Below are positions 39,562 to 47,285 of a stretch of DNA of 48,019 nt, piece by piece. The translations under genes were made by a program, and so were the position numbers. Position 1 is the stretch's first letter, and each line of letters opens with the position of its first letter. Source of the DNA: a virus; the IMG/VR virus record IMGVR_UViG_3300049255_000568, positions 1-48,019 of that record; one strand, written 5' to 3'. The notes under the pieces are model-generated. The model saw only the letters and a program-made list of their open reading frames with translations. It was not told where the DNA came from and searched no databases.

Positions 39562-39567
39562 ATTATA
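39562..39567 (-). promoter_or_regulatory. -10 element of a leaderless promoter
   Basis: Minus-strand TTGGTATAAT, hexamer 7 nt before the ATG at 39554. Confidence 0.5.
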
Positions 39568-39700
39568 CCAACCCGCGAAGGCGGGTTTTGTTGCGTCAGC
39601 CCTCGGAGGTAATCCGAGGGCTTTTTCTATCCCATCTTAAGGCCGCCTGCGCGGCCTTCGCGTTCTTTATAGCCCACGCCTTGAGGCGTCGGGCAAAAAG
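39568..39700. repeat. Palindromic elements, class E and half of class C
   Basis: AACCCGCGAAGGCGGGTT and GCCCTCGG-AGGTAAT-CCGAGGGC followed by TTTTTC (39622-39627), which also works as an intrinsic terminator; then GGCCGCCTGCGCGGCC and AGCCCACGCCTTGAGGCGTC plus GGG. Confidence 0.65.
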
Positions 39701-39712
39701 GAGTAACAAACC

Positions 39713-40639
39713 ATGGCGGGAATTCCCTCTTGGCTCTCTCTCGTCCCCACCGGCCTCAGCGTCCTCAGCGGACTCTTTGGCGGAAAGGGCCGCAGCCCCC
39801 AGAACCCGTTTATGTCCCAGATCGAAGGCGCGCTCGATAGCGCCGGCAATCAGGCGAATAACCTCTCGTTTCTGGGCAACCAGGCCAGCAACGCCTACAA
39901 CCAGTTCAGCCCGCAGGCCAACGCCGCGATCGAAAACTACGCGCGCTACCTGCAGCAGAACCCGTACACGTCCGCCTATTCCACAGCGCTCCTGAACCAG
40001 GCCACCAACGGCACCACGGCCGCCTACCAGCAGGCCAAGGCGCAGCTCCAGGCCGAACTCGCTGCACGCGGCATGAGCGGCAGCGGGCTGGCGGCGGGTA
40101 GCCTGGGCGCAATCGACGCCTCCCAGGCCGCCACAATGGCCAACGCGCAAAACAACATCGCCATGCAGGGCATCAACCAGTACGGCCAGAACCAGGCCAC
40201 GCTCGCCAACCTCCTCTCCGGCGCAGCCAACAACGCCTACGGGCAGGCATCGACCAACTACGGCGACGCCGCCAATCTCTACAACACCATCGCCCAGCAG
40301 TACGGCCAGCTTGGCAACCAGCAGGAGCAGTACAACATGGACTACCAGAACGAGCAGGACCAGGCGCTCGCTGGCCTGGGCTCGGGCCTCAGCTCCAGCC
40401 TCGCCGGCTATTTCGGCCAGCAGCAGCAGAACAATCAGTTCAACCAGTTAATGGGCTTGTACAAGAATAATCCGCTCGGGGGCTTACCTCCATACTACCC
40501 GGGCGGTTTTGGTTATCCTAGTCCTTTCGGCTATGGGTATGGAGGCTACGGATTCGGAGGTATCGGAGGCGGCGTTCCTCCCACGCCAGTGAGTCCGAAC
40601 CCATCGATATTTCCTCCTTCCGAGCTTCAAAACTCGTAG
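39713..40639 (+). CDS. Candidate internal virion (ejection) protein, Gln/Asn/Ala-rich
   Basis: 308 residues, AAGGAGTAA ribosome site. After a short hydrophobic head (IPSWLSLVPTGLSVLSGLFG) the protein is built of Gln/Asn/Ala/Tyr-rich helices (NNLSFLGNQASNAYNQFSPQ, AAYQQAKAQLQAELAARGMS, GQLGNQQEQYNMDYQNEQDQ) and ends in a Gly/Tyr/Pro-rich segment (FGYGYGGYGFGGIGGG). Such composition is common in podovirus DNA-injection and pilot proteins. It starts the final structural-like block. No family recognised. Confidence 0.6.
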   Translation: MAGIPSWLSLVPTGLSVLSGLFGGKGRSPQNPFMSQIEGALDSAGNQANNLSFLGNQASNAYNQFSPQANAAIENYARYLQQNPYTSAYSTALLNQATNGTTAAYQQAKAQLQAELAARGMSGSGLAAGSLGAIDASQAATMANAQNNIAMQGINQYGQNQATLANLLSGAANNAYGQASTNYGDAANLYNTIAQQYGQLGNQQEQYNMDYQNEQDQALAGLGSGLSSSLAGYFGQQQQNNQFNQLMGLYKNNPLGGLPPYYPGGFGYPSPFGYGYGGYGFGGIGGGVPPTPVSPNPSIFPPSELQNS

Positions 40640-40663
40640 TTAAGTTCCCGATAGGAGACAACT

Positions 40664-41368
40664 ATGGCAAACTTAGGATTCTTGAACTTCTTGAGCGGCG
40701 CGACGCAAGGGTACGCCGGCGCTCAGCAGCAACAGCAGCAGATGCGCGCCGACCAGCGCCAGCAGTATCTGCAAATGCTCCAGCAGCAGCAGCAAGCCAT
40801 GCTGCAGCACGCCTGGGACCAACAGCAGGCGCTTCAACAGCATCTGTGGGAGGATCAAGCGAGACAGGCGGATGAAGCGTTTCAGGTTCGGTTAAAAGGG
40901 ACTCCGGAGGGTCCAGCCTCTAAAGGCGGCAGCTCGCCGGCCAACACCCCGCACATGTCCCAATACGACATCTATGATTTGTTCGCCCAGCAGCCTCAAG
41001 AGAAACAGCGATGGTACGTGCGAAACTTCAATACAAAGTATCACACCAACTTTCCTTTGCCGGGCGAAGTGCGTAATGGCATCCACGTTGGCTTCTACGA
41101 CACAACGCCCTATGACGTCCTTAACAAAGTGGTCGATTCACCCTCCGGCTTCGCGCCAGCTTATCCTAACCCTTCTTCGGGCTTCGCGCCGGCGTATCCT
41201 CAGACAGGAATGCCGCCCCATTTCGCCATCGAATATCCGCCTGCGATGCCGTATGGGCCGAGCAATCCCACGGGATACGGGTCGGATCCCGTGGACCGCC
41301 TGACCGACATGCTCAACCCATACCGCGCGATGCCCTTCGCCGATCTCGTGACGGGAGGATATCACTAA
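40664..41368 (+). CDS. Gln-rich candidate virion protein
   Basis: 234 residues, AGGAGA ribosome site. The N-terminal third is a glutamine-rich coiled coil (GAQQQQQQMRADQRQQYLQM, LQQQQQAMLQHAWDQQQALQ) with few hydrophobics. The rest has MSQYDIYDLFAQQPQEKQRW and a tandem repeat SGFAPAYPNPS / SGFAPAYPQTG. TAATG overlap with the next gene shows translational coupling. Likely an internal virion protein partnered with the preceding gene. Confidence 0.6.
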   Translation: MANLGFLNFLSGATQGYAGAQQQQQQMRADQRQQYLQMLQQQQQAMLQHAWDQQQALQQHLWEDQARQADEAFQVRLKGTPEGPASKGGSSPANTPHMSQYDIYDLFAQQPQEKQRWYVRNFNTKYHTNFPLPGEVRNGIHVGFYDTTPYDVLNKVVDSPSGFAPAYPNPSSGFAPAYPQTGMPPHFAIEYPPAMPYGPSNPTGYGSDPVDRLTDMLNPYRAMPFADLVTGGYH

Positions 41369-41712
41369 TGGCACGAACACTTACCCCTGCCCAACAGGCC
41401 GATATCCTGGCGCGGCACGCGGAAATGGAGCGCCGGGGCTACTTCACGCCCGGCGCGGACCACGGCCTGACCCCTTTGCAGTTGCGCGAGGCCTTTGCCT
41501 GGCGAGACCGCATGCGCGAGCGCGGCCACCTGCCCACCCCACCCGAAGATTTGGCTCAACGCGAGCCGACGGTTCCCATGCCAAAACGGCGCAGGAGCCG
41601 GCCCGGCTTCGAGAACCTGGGCCGATTGAGCCAGGCCGATAGAGAACGCGCCTTAGAGCAGTTCCTGGCCGCGGGCGCGCGCCACGACCGCCTCCGGCCC
41701 CGTCCCCGTTAA
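41368..41712 (+). CDS. Short effector-scaffold protein without payload
   Basis: 114 residues, start overlapping the previous stop (TAATG). N-terminus LTPAQQADILARHAEMERRG with FAWRDRMRERGHLP resembles a shortened version of the effector N-terminal module. The C-terminus RPGFENLGRLSQADRERALE + QFL parallels the ending TPGLENLYGLTLEQRRRLLE + RFW of the effector at 41746. It may be a payload-free relative or adaptor that binds the same virion partner. This link is based on visual alignment only. Confidence 0.5.
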   Translation: MARTLTPAQQADILARHAEMERRGYFTPGADHGLTPLQLREAFAWRDRMRERGHLPTPPEDLAQREPTVPMPKRRRSRPGFENLGRLSQADRERALEQFLAAGARHDRLRPRPR

Positions 41713-41745
41713 GCTCTCGTTTCCGCTTCCCCAAGGAAAGTCCCG

Positions 41746-44142
41746 ATGTCCAACCCAACCGTACCTCTGGTTCGGCTCAGTCCCTACGCCAAAGCCACTC
41801 TGCCGCTCGCTATACAGCAGCACATGCTGAAGACCTATCTTCAGTGGTATGGCAGCGGGCAGCTTCGCTCCGACCCGCATAAGGCCAGGCTCGCCCACGA
41901 TGCCCGGCAACAGGGATATATCATCGACCACACACAGGGAGGGCTCTATCTTCACAAGGCGCTCATCGCCCCGCCGCCCAAACCCTTTGTTCAAAAGCCC
42001 GTTCCCCAACCTAGCCTCAAGGACTACATAAGGCGGGCCGGACGTGGCATGCTTCAGGCGGGGCAGGACTATCTCACCGGCGTCGGCCAGCAGTCCACCG
42101 CATTTCCCATCGCGCAGGCGCACGGGGCAGCTTCTCTCCTCAGCAAGGCGGCCGCGGGGATCGACCGCATGCGCCATCATCCGGGAGCCGCCGGCCAATG
42201 GGACGCCTACGCCAAGCGCCAGCGGGCCCAAATGGTCGGAGCGCTCTACGGGCCACGCCACGACAAGAGCGCCATCGCGCGCACACTCGGCTCGGTCCCG
42301 GCCGATCTCGCCGATATCGCGAACGGCCTCTTCATCCAAGCGCCGGCCCAAGCCCAACAGGAGAAGATGAAGGCCCTGGCCGGACTCTATAACCTCTACG
42401 CCGCCGGCGGATCGGCGCTGGTGGGCCACAAGCAAGCGGCACGGGGCCATCTGCGGGCAGTCGGCGCGATCGGGTCGCAGATATACAATGACGAGTTGAC
42501 CTCCTCCGGCTTGAACCCCGCCCAGCCGAGCATCCTCACCGATTCCGCCACCGGCCTGGGCTTCTACGCCGGCGGCAACCCGAACAACATGGGTGGCCAG
42601 TACGGCGGCCATATCGGGCGCAATGTCGGGCAGTTCACCACCGAGCACCCGGTGCAGCAGGCGATGAACGTGCTCAGCGTGGTCGAGCCGGCGGCAAGGA
42701 TCGTCCCCTTCGCACGCGCCGGCCTCGCCCGTTTAGGAGGCCGCCTTGCCGAAGGAACGGCAGCCGAAGCGGGTATCACCGCTCGCCATGAAGTACTTGT
42801 CAACCCAAACGCGCCCAAGGGAAAGCCCTACGGTGTCTGGGACCACCAGGCTCCTGGGACGAAGAAGGGCGACTGGGTTCGGACCAAGCAGGGCTTTGCC
42901 AAGGTCTACAGCACCAAGGCGGAAGCCAAGGAGGCTATGCTCAAAGAGCCAACTCCCGCGCAGACTGGTATAATCTCTTCAAGAAACGGAGTAGCAGAAA
43001 ATGAAAACCGGCAAACCAGATTTGGATCGTATCAGGCAGATGAGCGAGCAAGAGTTGCTGGACTTCGTGGCAACGCAGCGGCCGATAAACGTCACCCGGG
43101 CGGAGGATCCTTTGATGCCAGAGGATATGTGCCAGGGCCATATGGCGATATTGAGAGTGTTGGAAGCCTTCGAGCGAGGAGGACGCCTCGCGGCGGAGAA
43201 GCAGGCAGAACGGGAGCTTTCCCGAAGCTCCGGCAAGACAAAGTAGATTCTCAGATCGACGCTTCGCGCGGAACGCCGGTTGGAATTATCAACAGCCATG
43301 CGCTGGAATTGATGCGGCGCTGGCTTCCCGGCGTAGATGGTGAAATTCATGGATTGACATTATCTCCCGCGCATGCTCAGGCTATCATCGAGCTATTGCA
43401 TAAGAGATCAGAAGCTGTTTTCAGTCTGGGCTATTATGACGAGGCCGAGTCATTTGACAAACTGGCACATGACATACGGCACGTTGTCAACCATGCCACC
43501 GGTCGAGGCATCGCATTTGTAAGCGACAAGGCCCCAGATATCGGACGCACAATCGATCACGAGCTTGTGCATGCGGGTCAACATAAATATGGAATCAGTA
43601 TTGCACCAGATGACAGGCTGTTCCCGAACTTGATGCGCAATCGTTTTTACCGGAATGCCCACAATTGGTTGACTGACCGCAATCCCATCTATACCAATAG
43701 AGGCCCTGCAGAAGTACCGGCAGCCTTGGTCAATCATTGGGAAGAGATGGGTCTTACCAAGCGCCAAGCTGTGAGCTTGCTTGCCGACTACTTGGCAGAT
43801 ATCGAGCAATTCCACCCAAATGCATCAGTCGATATATTGGGGCATCTGACTGGGCATTTCTCGCCTAATTCAATACCAATCCGGGTAAAACCCAGGCTGA
43901 TACCCCCTGAAGTTCCACGGCCTGGCGGACCGGATAAGTTGAGTACAATGGAAGCAGCCCCTAAACGATTGGGGGCTTTTTCTTTATCTTCAGGTAAGCC
44001 GACCTCGCAAGCCTTTTTACCGCCCGGTTTCGTACCGGCGATGGTCATGCAAACTCCCGGCCTCGAAAACCTCTACGGCTTAACCCTCGAACAGCGCCGA
44101 CGGCTCCTCGAACGGTTCTGGCGTAGCAACCGCTTAGGATAG
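41746..44142 (+). CDS. Large modular effector with HExxH metallopeptidase-like payload
   Basis: 798 residues; AAGGAAAG before the ATG. Residues 10-60 are a diverged copy of the shared N-terminal module (AIQQHMLKTYLQWYGSGQLR). A helical Ala-rich region follows (to ~295), then a segment encoded by a 302-bp repeat (residues ~297-397) ending KVYSTKAEAKEA, the module also seen at 8815. Residues ~400-500 read through a nested gene in another frame and look low-complexity. The payload has TIDHELVHAGQHKYG (zinc motif HELVH, 605-609) and AEVPAALVNHWEEM, as in phage polyvalent-protein metallopeptidases. The end GLENLYGLTLEQRRRLLERF recurs in the orphan cassette. Confidence 0.7.
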   Translation: MSNPTVPLVRLSPYAKATLPLAIQQHMLKTYLQWYGSGQLRSDPHKARLAHDARQQGYIIDHTQGGLYLHKALIAPPPKPFVQKPVPQPSLKDYIRRAGRGMLQAGQDYLTGVGQQSTAFPIAQAHGAASLLSKAAAGIDRMRHHPGAAGQWDAYAKRQRAQMVGALYGPRHDKSAIARTLGSVPADLADIANGLFIQAPAQAQQEKMKALAGLYNLYAAGGSALVGHKQAARGHLRAVGAIGSQIYNDELTSSGLNPAQPSILTDSATGLGFYAGGNPNNMGGQYGGHIGRNVGQFTTEHPVQQAMNVLSVVEPAARIVPFARAGLARLGGRLAEGTAAEAGITARHEVLVNPNAPKGKPYGVWDHQAPGTKKGDWVRTKQGFAKVYSTKAEAKEAMLKEPTPAQTGIISSRNGVAENENRQTRFGSYQADERARVAGLRGNAAADKRHPGGGSFDARGYVPGPYGDIESVGSLRARRTPRGGEAGRTGAFPKLRQDKVDSQIDASRGTPVGIINSHALELMRRWLPGVDGEIHGLTLSPAHAQAIIELLHKRSEAVFSLGYYDEAESFDKLAHDIRHVVNHATGRGIAFVSDKAPDIGRTIDHELVHAGQHKYGISIAPDDRLFPNLMRNRFYRNAHNWLTDRNPIYTNRGPAEVPAALVNHWEEMGLTKRQAVSLLADYLADIEQFHPNASVDILGHLTGHFSPNSIPIRVKPRLIPPEVPRPGGPDKLSTMEAAPKRLGAFSLSSGKPTSQAFLPPGFVPAMVMQTPGLENLYGLTLEQRRRLLERFWRSNRLG
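42634..42935 (+). repeat. 302-bp direct repeat, copy 1 (within the full-length effector gene)
   Basis: It begins TTCACCACCGAGCACCCGGT and ends GGAAGCCAAGGAGGC. Nearly identical copies of exactly the same length lie at 44160-44461 and 46559-46860, in the same orientation. It encodes EHPVQQAMNVLSVVEPAARI to STKAEAKEA. Confidence 0.9.
42969..42974 (+). promoter_or_regulatory. Extended -10 promoter inside the effector gene
   Basis: TGGTATAAT, 26 nt before the nested ATG at 43001. Nested genes in the other two cassettes have GGTATAAT at 44493-44498 and 46892-46897 (hexamer positions). Confidence 0.5.
43001..43246 (+). CDS. Nested small acidic protein in another frame
   Basis: 81 residues, +1-type frame relative to the long effector frame. 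AACGGAG precedes the ATG and an extended -10 lies 26 nt upstream. MKTGKPDLDRIRQMSEQELL, FVATQRPINVTRAEDPLMPE, HMAILRVLEAFERGGRLAAE show normal amphipathic helices, while the long frame here is low-complexity (RGNAAADKRHPGGGSFDARG). So this frame is likely the real or older coding sequence. It resembles the nested proteins at 44539 and 46938 in size, position and the LSxxExxxxxATxxxx-like region. Possible immunity or regulatory protein. Confidence 0.55.
   Translation: MKTGKPDLDRIRQMSEQELLDFVATQRPINVTRAEDPLMPEDMCQGHMAILRVLEAFERGGRLAAEKQAERELSRSSGKTK
43956..43981 (+). terminator. Terminator-like hairpin inside the effector gene
   Basis: AGCCCC-TAAACGATTG-GGGGCT followed by TTTTTCTTT, between the HELVH payload and the conserved C-terminal tail. 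In frame it encodes APKRLGAFSLSS. It may be the original end of an inserted payload cassette. Confidence 0.45.
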
Positions 44143-44159
44143 GCGATTATCTCCTCCGG

Positions 44160-44461
44160 TTCACCACGGAGCACCCGGTGCAGCAGGCGATGAATGCGCT
44201 CAGCGTGGTCGAGCCGGCGGCAAGGATCGTCCCCTTCGCACGCGCCGGCCTCGCCCGTTTAGGAGGCCGCCTTGCCGAAGGAACGGCAGCCGAAGCGGGT
44301 ATCACCGCTCGCCATGAGGTGCTTGTCAACCCGAATGCGCCCAAGGGAAAGCCCTACGGAGTTTGGGATCATCAAGCGCCAGGAACCAAGAGCGGCGACT
44401 GGGTTCGGACCAAGCAGGGCTTTGCCAAGGTCTACAGCACAAAGGCGGAAGCCAAGGAGGC
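44160..44461 (+). repeat. 302-bp direct repeat, copy 2 (start of orphan cassette 1)
   Basis: Nearly identical to 42634-42935. It is preceded by GATAGGCGATTATCTCCTCC, which also precedes copy 3. Homology with copy 3 continues beyond the 302 bp through the nested promoter and first codons, to about 44586. Confidence 0.9.
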
Positions 44462-46541
44462 CATACCGGGCCAGGTAACGTCCACCACGAGGTATAATAT
44501 TGCGAACACACGATCCCCTTTTGAGGAGGCTCCCAACCATGCCAACCAACCACAACAATTCGCACAACCAAGGCCGGGTACGCCACTTCTCAGAAGTCTC
44601 AATGGACGAGATCAAAACCCTCTCGCCGAAAGAGCAGGAGCAGATTTTAGCGACGGGAGACGAAGTGGAGAGCCACAAACGTCTGCCGCCAGAGGCTCGA
44701 CTAATGTATCTTCACCTGGCCGAAGCGCTCAGGCCTTGGGCCGAGGAGGCCATCCGGGAGGGAGGGGTCAGGCCTTGCACTCCGGAGGAGGCCGAATTCG
44801 CGAGGATTTGTATGGTGCTGGAGGCGGAAGAGGACCCCGAGTTCCGGGAGTGGCTGATCCGGATGGACAAGTTTTACGAGGACCTCGGCCAATAACGGAA
44901 GCCCCGGCATCGCCTGCTCAAACAACGCCGTTTGTATCGCCTGTCGCCAACAAGGCTCAATTCCGAGCCGCGCTCAAGCAACATTTCGCTTATAACGACC
45001 GAATAGCCAATGCCGTGAGCGAAATCACCGATGCGCTTGCGCAAACAGCCTCCAAGCGTTACCCGCGCAAATATCCCACGCCTGAGAGCTGGTACCGGAC
45101 GCATATCGAAGGAGTGACAACGGGTGGAGAGCCGATTGGCTCTCTTAAGCAGCTTGCGCCATATACACCTAAGGTCGGCGACCTGGTGCATATGCCTACG
45201 CTATCGGCTACACCTATTCGTGTCGTACGCATCACCCCAGCAGGTGAATTTGTCCTGGACGTTAACGGTCGCCCAGAGCTGTTTTCGAGTGCCATGTTTC
45301 AACGGCTTGTGGTACATCCTGGAGAGCCGTTTGCAAACGCGGACCAATTCGCAGCGGACCGCCTGGTAGCAATGTGGCATGACGCCCAAAATGTCTCGTC
45401 GTTCCCGCAAAGGGAAACGGCTCAGCGCTTTCCAATCGGAACTGTCTCGCCGATAGCGGCAGCAAAGATTAAGGCGGAAATTGGGGAGGACGTGTCCGGG
45501 CTTCAGCATACGATCCGGCTAGATGTTCTTCGACACACATTTAACGAGCACGGCAATGCGGCAACGGAGATCGCAAGAGGCAATCTTCCATTAACCGATT
45601 CGGAGATTGCACGTATTCCCGATGTACTTGCAAACCCCGATTCGGTTATAAAGGTGGCAGACTCATCTACCGGCCTTAAGCGTTTCGCTCTCGTGAAGGC
45701 CTACCCGGATCATGTGGTTTACGTTGAGGAGATCGGAAACAGGAAAAATGGCTTGGTGGCTGTCAGCGTGCGAGTCATGCCGGCAAAGTGGAATCCCAGT
45801 ACATTGTTTCAAACGGTAGGACTGTTCCCGGCGAACGATGGACTTGCGATCCCCCGCTCTGACGCCCGAAGCAATCCGGGTCTCGGTCCTACCAACGATA
45901 TTATGACAGGTCGAGGGGAAACGTTCAAGAGTGCGAATCCGCATCAAGCAGGGACAGCGCCGAGGTATCCGTCCGATGCCGACGCCTTCGAAGCGCCTCC
46001 CCAGACTGTACGTCTAACACGGGATACTTTACGCGCCGCCCCGGTTGAAAGTATACCTTACAAGGGGGCCATGTCATTCCACCCACAGACTGGCCGGGCC
46101 ATCATCCATGCTCTGCAAAACCCCGATGCTTCCACAGCTCTACACGAAATCGGCCATGTTCTCGTCCATACCCTCGAAGATAGCGATCTTGAAGCCGTCG
46201 AGCGGTGGAACGGCGGAAAGCTGAGCCAGTGGTCTATCGCTCAGCACGAGCGCTTCGCCAGAGCCTGGGAGCGTTACCTGAGAATGGGACAAGCTCCTAC
46301 CTACGCCTTGCAGAGCGCCTTCACCGTCATGAAGGAGGCCTTGCGCCAGATTTACCTGCGCATTAAGGGCAGCCCCATCGATGTTCCAATCAACAAGGAG
46401 CTCCGGGCTGTGTTCGATCGATCGCTGGGAAAGGATGTTTCCGTGCGACTGCCCAGCGGCTTGGAAAACCTCTACGGCCTCACCCTCGAACAACGACGCC
46501 GGCTACTCGAAAAGTTCTGGGCTAGCAACCGCTTCGGATAG
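44178..46541 (+). CDS. Orphan effector cassette: PBECR-like nuclease plus HExxH domain
   Basis: 787-codon frame whose apparent GTG start is inside the repeat and has no ribosome site; it lacks the N-terminal module. After the repeat-encoded segment it reads low-complexity across a nested gene (to ~residue 240). Then come AQFRAALKQHFAYNDRIANA and a PBECR-type (phage Barnase-EndoU-ColicinE5/D-RelE) nuclease pattern: RLDVLRHTFNEHGNAATEIA, LPLTDSEIARIPDVLANPDS, GLKRFALVKAYPDHVVYVEE (about 446-548). A metallopeptidase-like region follows with HEIGH (656-660) and RFARAWERYLRMGQAPTYAL. It ends GLENLYGLTLEQRRRLLEKF. Likely a silent cassette that could replace the payload of the upstream effector. Confidence 0.6.
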   Translation: MQQAMNALSVVEPAARIVPFARAGLARLGGRLAEGTAAEAGITARHEVLVNPNAPKGKPYGVWDHQAPGTKSGDWVRTKQGFAKVYSTKAEAKEAIPGQVTSTTRYNIANTRSPFEEAPNHANQPQQFAQPRPGTPLLRSLNGRDQNPLAERAGADFSDGRRSGEPQTSAARGSTNVSSPGRSAQALGRGGHPGGRGQALHSGGGRIREDLYGAGGGRGPRVPGVADPDGQVLRGPRPITEAPASPAQTTPFVSPVANKAQFRAALKQHFAYNDRIANAVSEITDALAQTASKRYPRKYPTPESWYRTHIEGVTTGGEPIGSLKQLAPYTPKVGDLVHMPTLSATPIRVVRITPAGEFVLDVNGRPELFSSAMFQRLVVHPGEPFANADQFAADRLVAMWHDAQNVSSFPQRETAQRFPIGTVSPIAAAKIKAEIGEDVSGLQHTIRLDVLRHTFNEHGNAATEIARGNLPLTDSEIARIPDVLANPDSVIKVADSSTGLKRFALVKAYPDHVVYVEEIGNRKNGLVAVSVRVMPAKWNPSTLFQTVGLFPANDGLAIPRSDARSNPGLGPTNDIMTGRGETFKSANPHQAGTAPRYPSDADAFEAPPQTVRLTRDTLRAAPVESIPYKGAMSFHPQTGRAIIHALQNPDASTALHEIGHVLVHTLEDSDLEAVERWNGGKLSQWSIAQHERFARAWERYLRMGQAPTYALQSAFTVMKEALRQIYLRIKGSPIDVPINKELRAVFDRSLGKDVSVRLPSGLENLYGLTLEQRRRLLEKFWASNRFG
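44493..44498 (+). promoter_or_regulatory. -10 element for nested gene 2
   Basis: GGTATAATATT, 40 nt before the ATG at 44539; conserved in cassette 3. Confidence 0.45.
44539..44895 (+). CDS. Nested small acidic protein 2
   Basis: 118 residues from ATG 44539, preceded by TTTTGAGGAGGCTCCCAACC, an excellent ribosome site. MPTNHNNSHNQGRVRHFSEV, DEIKTLSPKEQEQILATGDE, YLHLAEALRPWAEEAIREGG, EAEEDPEFREWLIRMDKFYE. The codon pattern and amphipathic helices are far better than those of the long overlapping frame. It shares its first 16 residues and much else with the protein at 46938. Likely a real gene and possibly the immunity or chaperone partner of the cassette. Confidence 0.7.
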   Translation: MPTNHNNSHNQGRVRHFSEVSMDEIKTLSPKEQEQILATGDEVESHKRLPPEARLMYLHLAEALRPWAEEAIREGGVRPCTPEEAEFARICMVLEAEEDPEFREWLIRMDKFYEDLGQ

Positions 46542-46558
46542 GCGATTATCTCCTCCGG

Positions 46559-46860
46559 TTCACCACCGAGCACCCGGTGCAGCGGGCGATGAATGCGCTC
46601 AGCGTGGTCGAGCCGGCGGCAAGGATCGTCCCCTTCGCACGCACCGGCCTCGCCCGTTTCGGCGGCCGCCTTGCCGAAGGAATGGCAGCCGAAGCGGGTA
46701 TCACCGCTCGCCATGAAGTACTTGTCAACCCAAACGCGCCCAAGGGAAAGCCCTACGGTGTCTGGGACCACCAGGCTCCTGGGACGAAGAAGGGCGATTG
46801 GGTTCGGACCAAGCAGGGCTTTGCCAAGGTCTACAGCACCAAGGCAGAAGCCAAGGAGGC
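46559..46860 (+). repeat. 302-bp direct repeat, copy 3 (start of orphan cassette 2)
   Basis: Same length and orientation as copies 1 and 2, with a few substitutions (GCAGCGGGCGATG, CGTTTCGGCGGC). Confidence 0.9.
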
Positions 46861-46891
46861 CATACCGGGCCAGGTAGCGTCCGCCACGAGG

Positions 46892-46897
46892 TATAAT
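46892..46897 (+). promoter_or_regulatory. -10 element for nested gene 3
   Basis: GGTATAATATT, 40 nt before the ATG at 46938, as in cassette 1. Confidence 0.45.
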
Positions 46898-46937
46898 ATT
46901 GCGAACACACGATCCCCTTTTGAGGAGGCTCCCAACC

Positions 46938-47285
46938 ATGCCAACCAACCACAACAATTCGCACAACCAAGGCCGGGTACGCCACTGGAAAGAGGTCCCG
47001 CCGGTCGAGTTCGAGGCTCTGTCCCCGCAGGAGCAAGCAGAGATTTTGGCAACCGCGGATATCTTGGAAAGTCACAAGAGCCTGCCGCTGGCGGATCAAC
47101 ACGCCTTCCTGCATCTGGGAGAGGCACTCAAAGATTGGGGCAAGGCAGCCAGCAAGGACCCGCGAGTGCGGGGTCGGACCTGGGAAGAAGTCCGAGCAGA
47201 TATGGAGCTGGAAGCGGAGGCGGACCCCGAGTTTCGGGAGTGGCTCATAATGATGAACCAGGATACTCAGGACGAACCCCGATAA
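46938..47285 (+). CDS. Small acidic protein 3, paralogue of nested protein 2
   Basis: 115 residues from ATG 46938 with GAGGAGG 10 nt upstream. MPTNHNNSHNQGRVRHWKEV, EFEALSPQEQAEILATADIL, HAFLHLGEALKDWGKAASKD, AEADPEFREWLIMMNQDTQD. Conserved with 44539 at LSPxEQxxILAT, HLxEALxxW and EADPEFREWLI. Here no payload follows, yet this gene stays intact, which is what an orphan immunity gene would do. No database family recognised. Confidence 0.7.
   Translation: MPTNHNNSHNQGRVRHWKEVPPVEFEALSPQEQAEILATADILESHKSLPLADQHAFLHLGEALKDWGKAASKDPRVRGRTWEEVRADMELEAEADPEFREWLIMMNQDTQDEPR

Noticed and set aside
41653-42648. 331-codon reverse-strand frame over the effector N-terminus
   Set aside because: It lies opposite a well-supported gene with ribosome site and conserved N-terminal module. 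No domain is recognisable.
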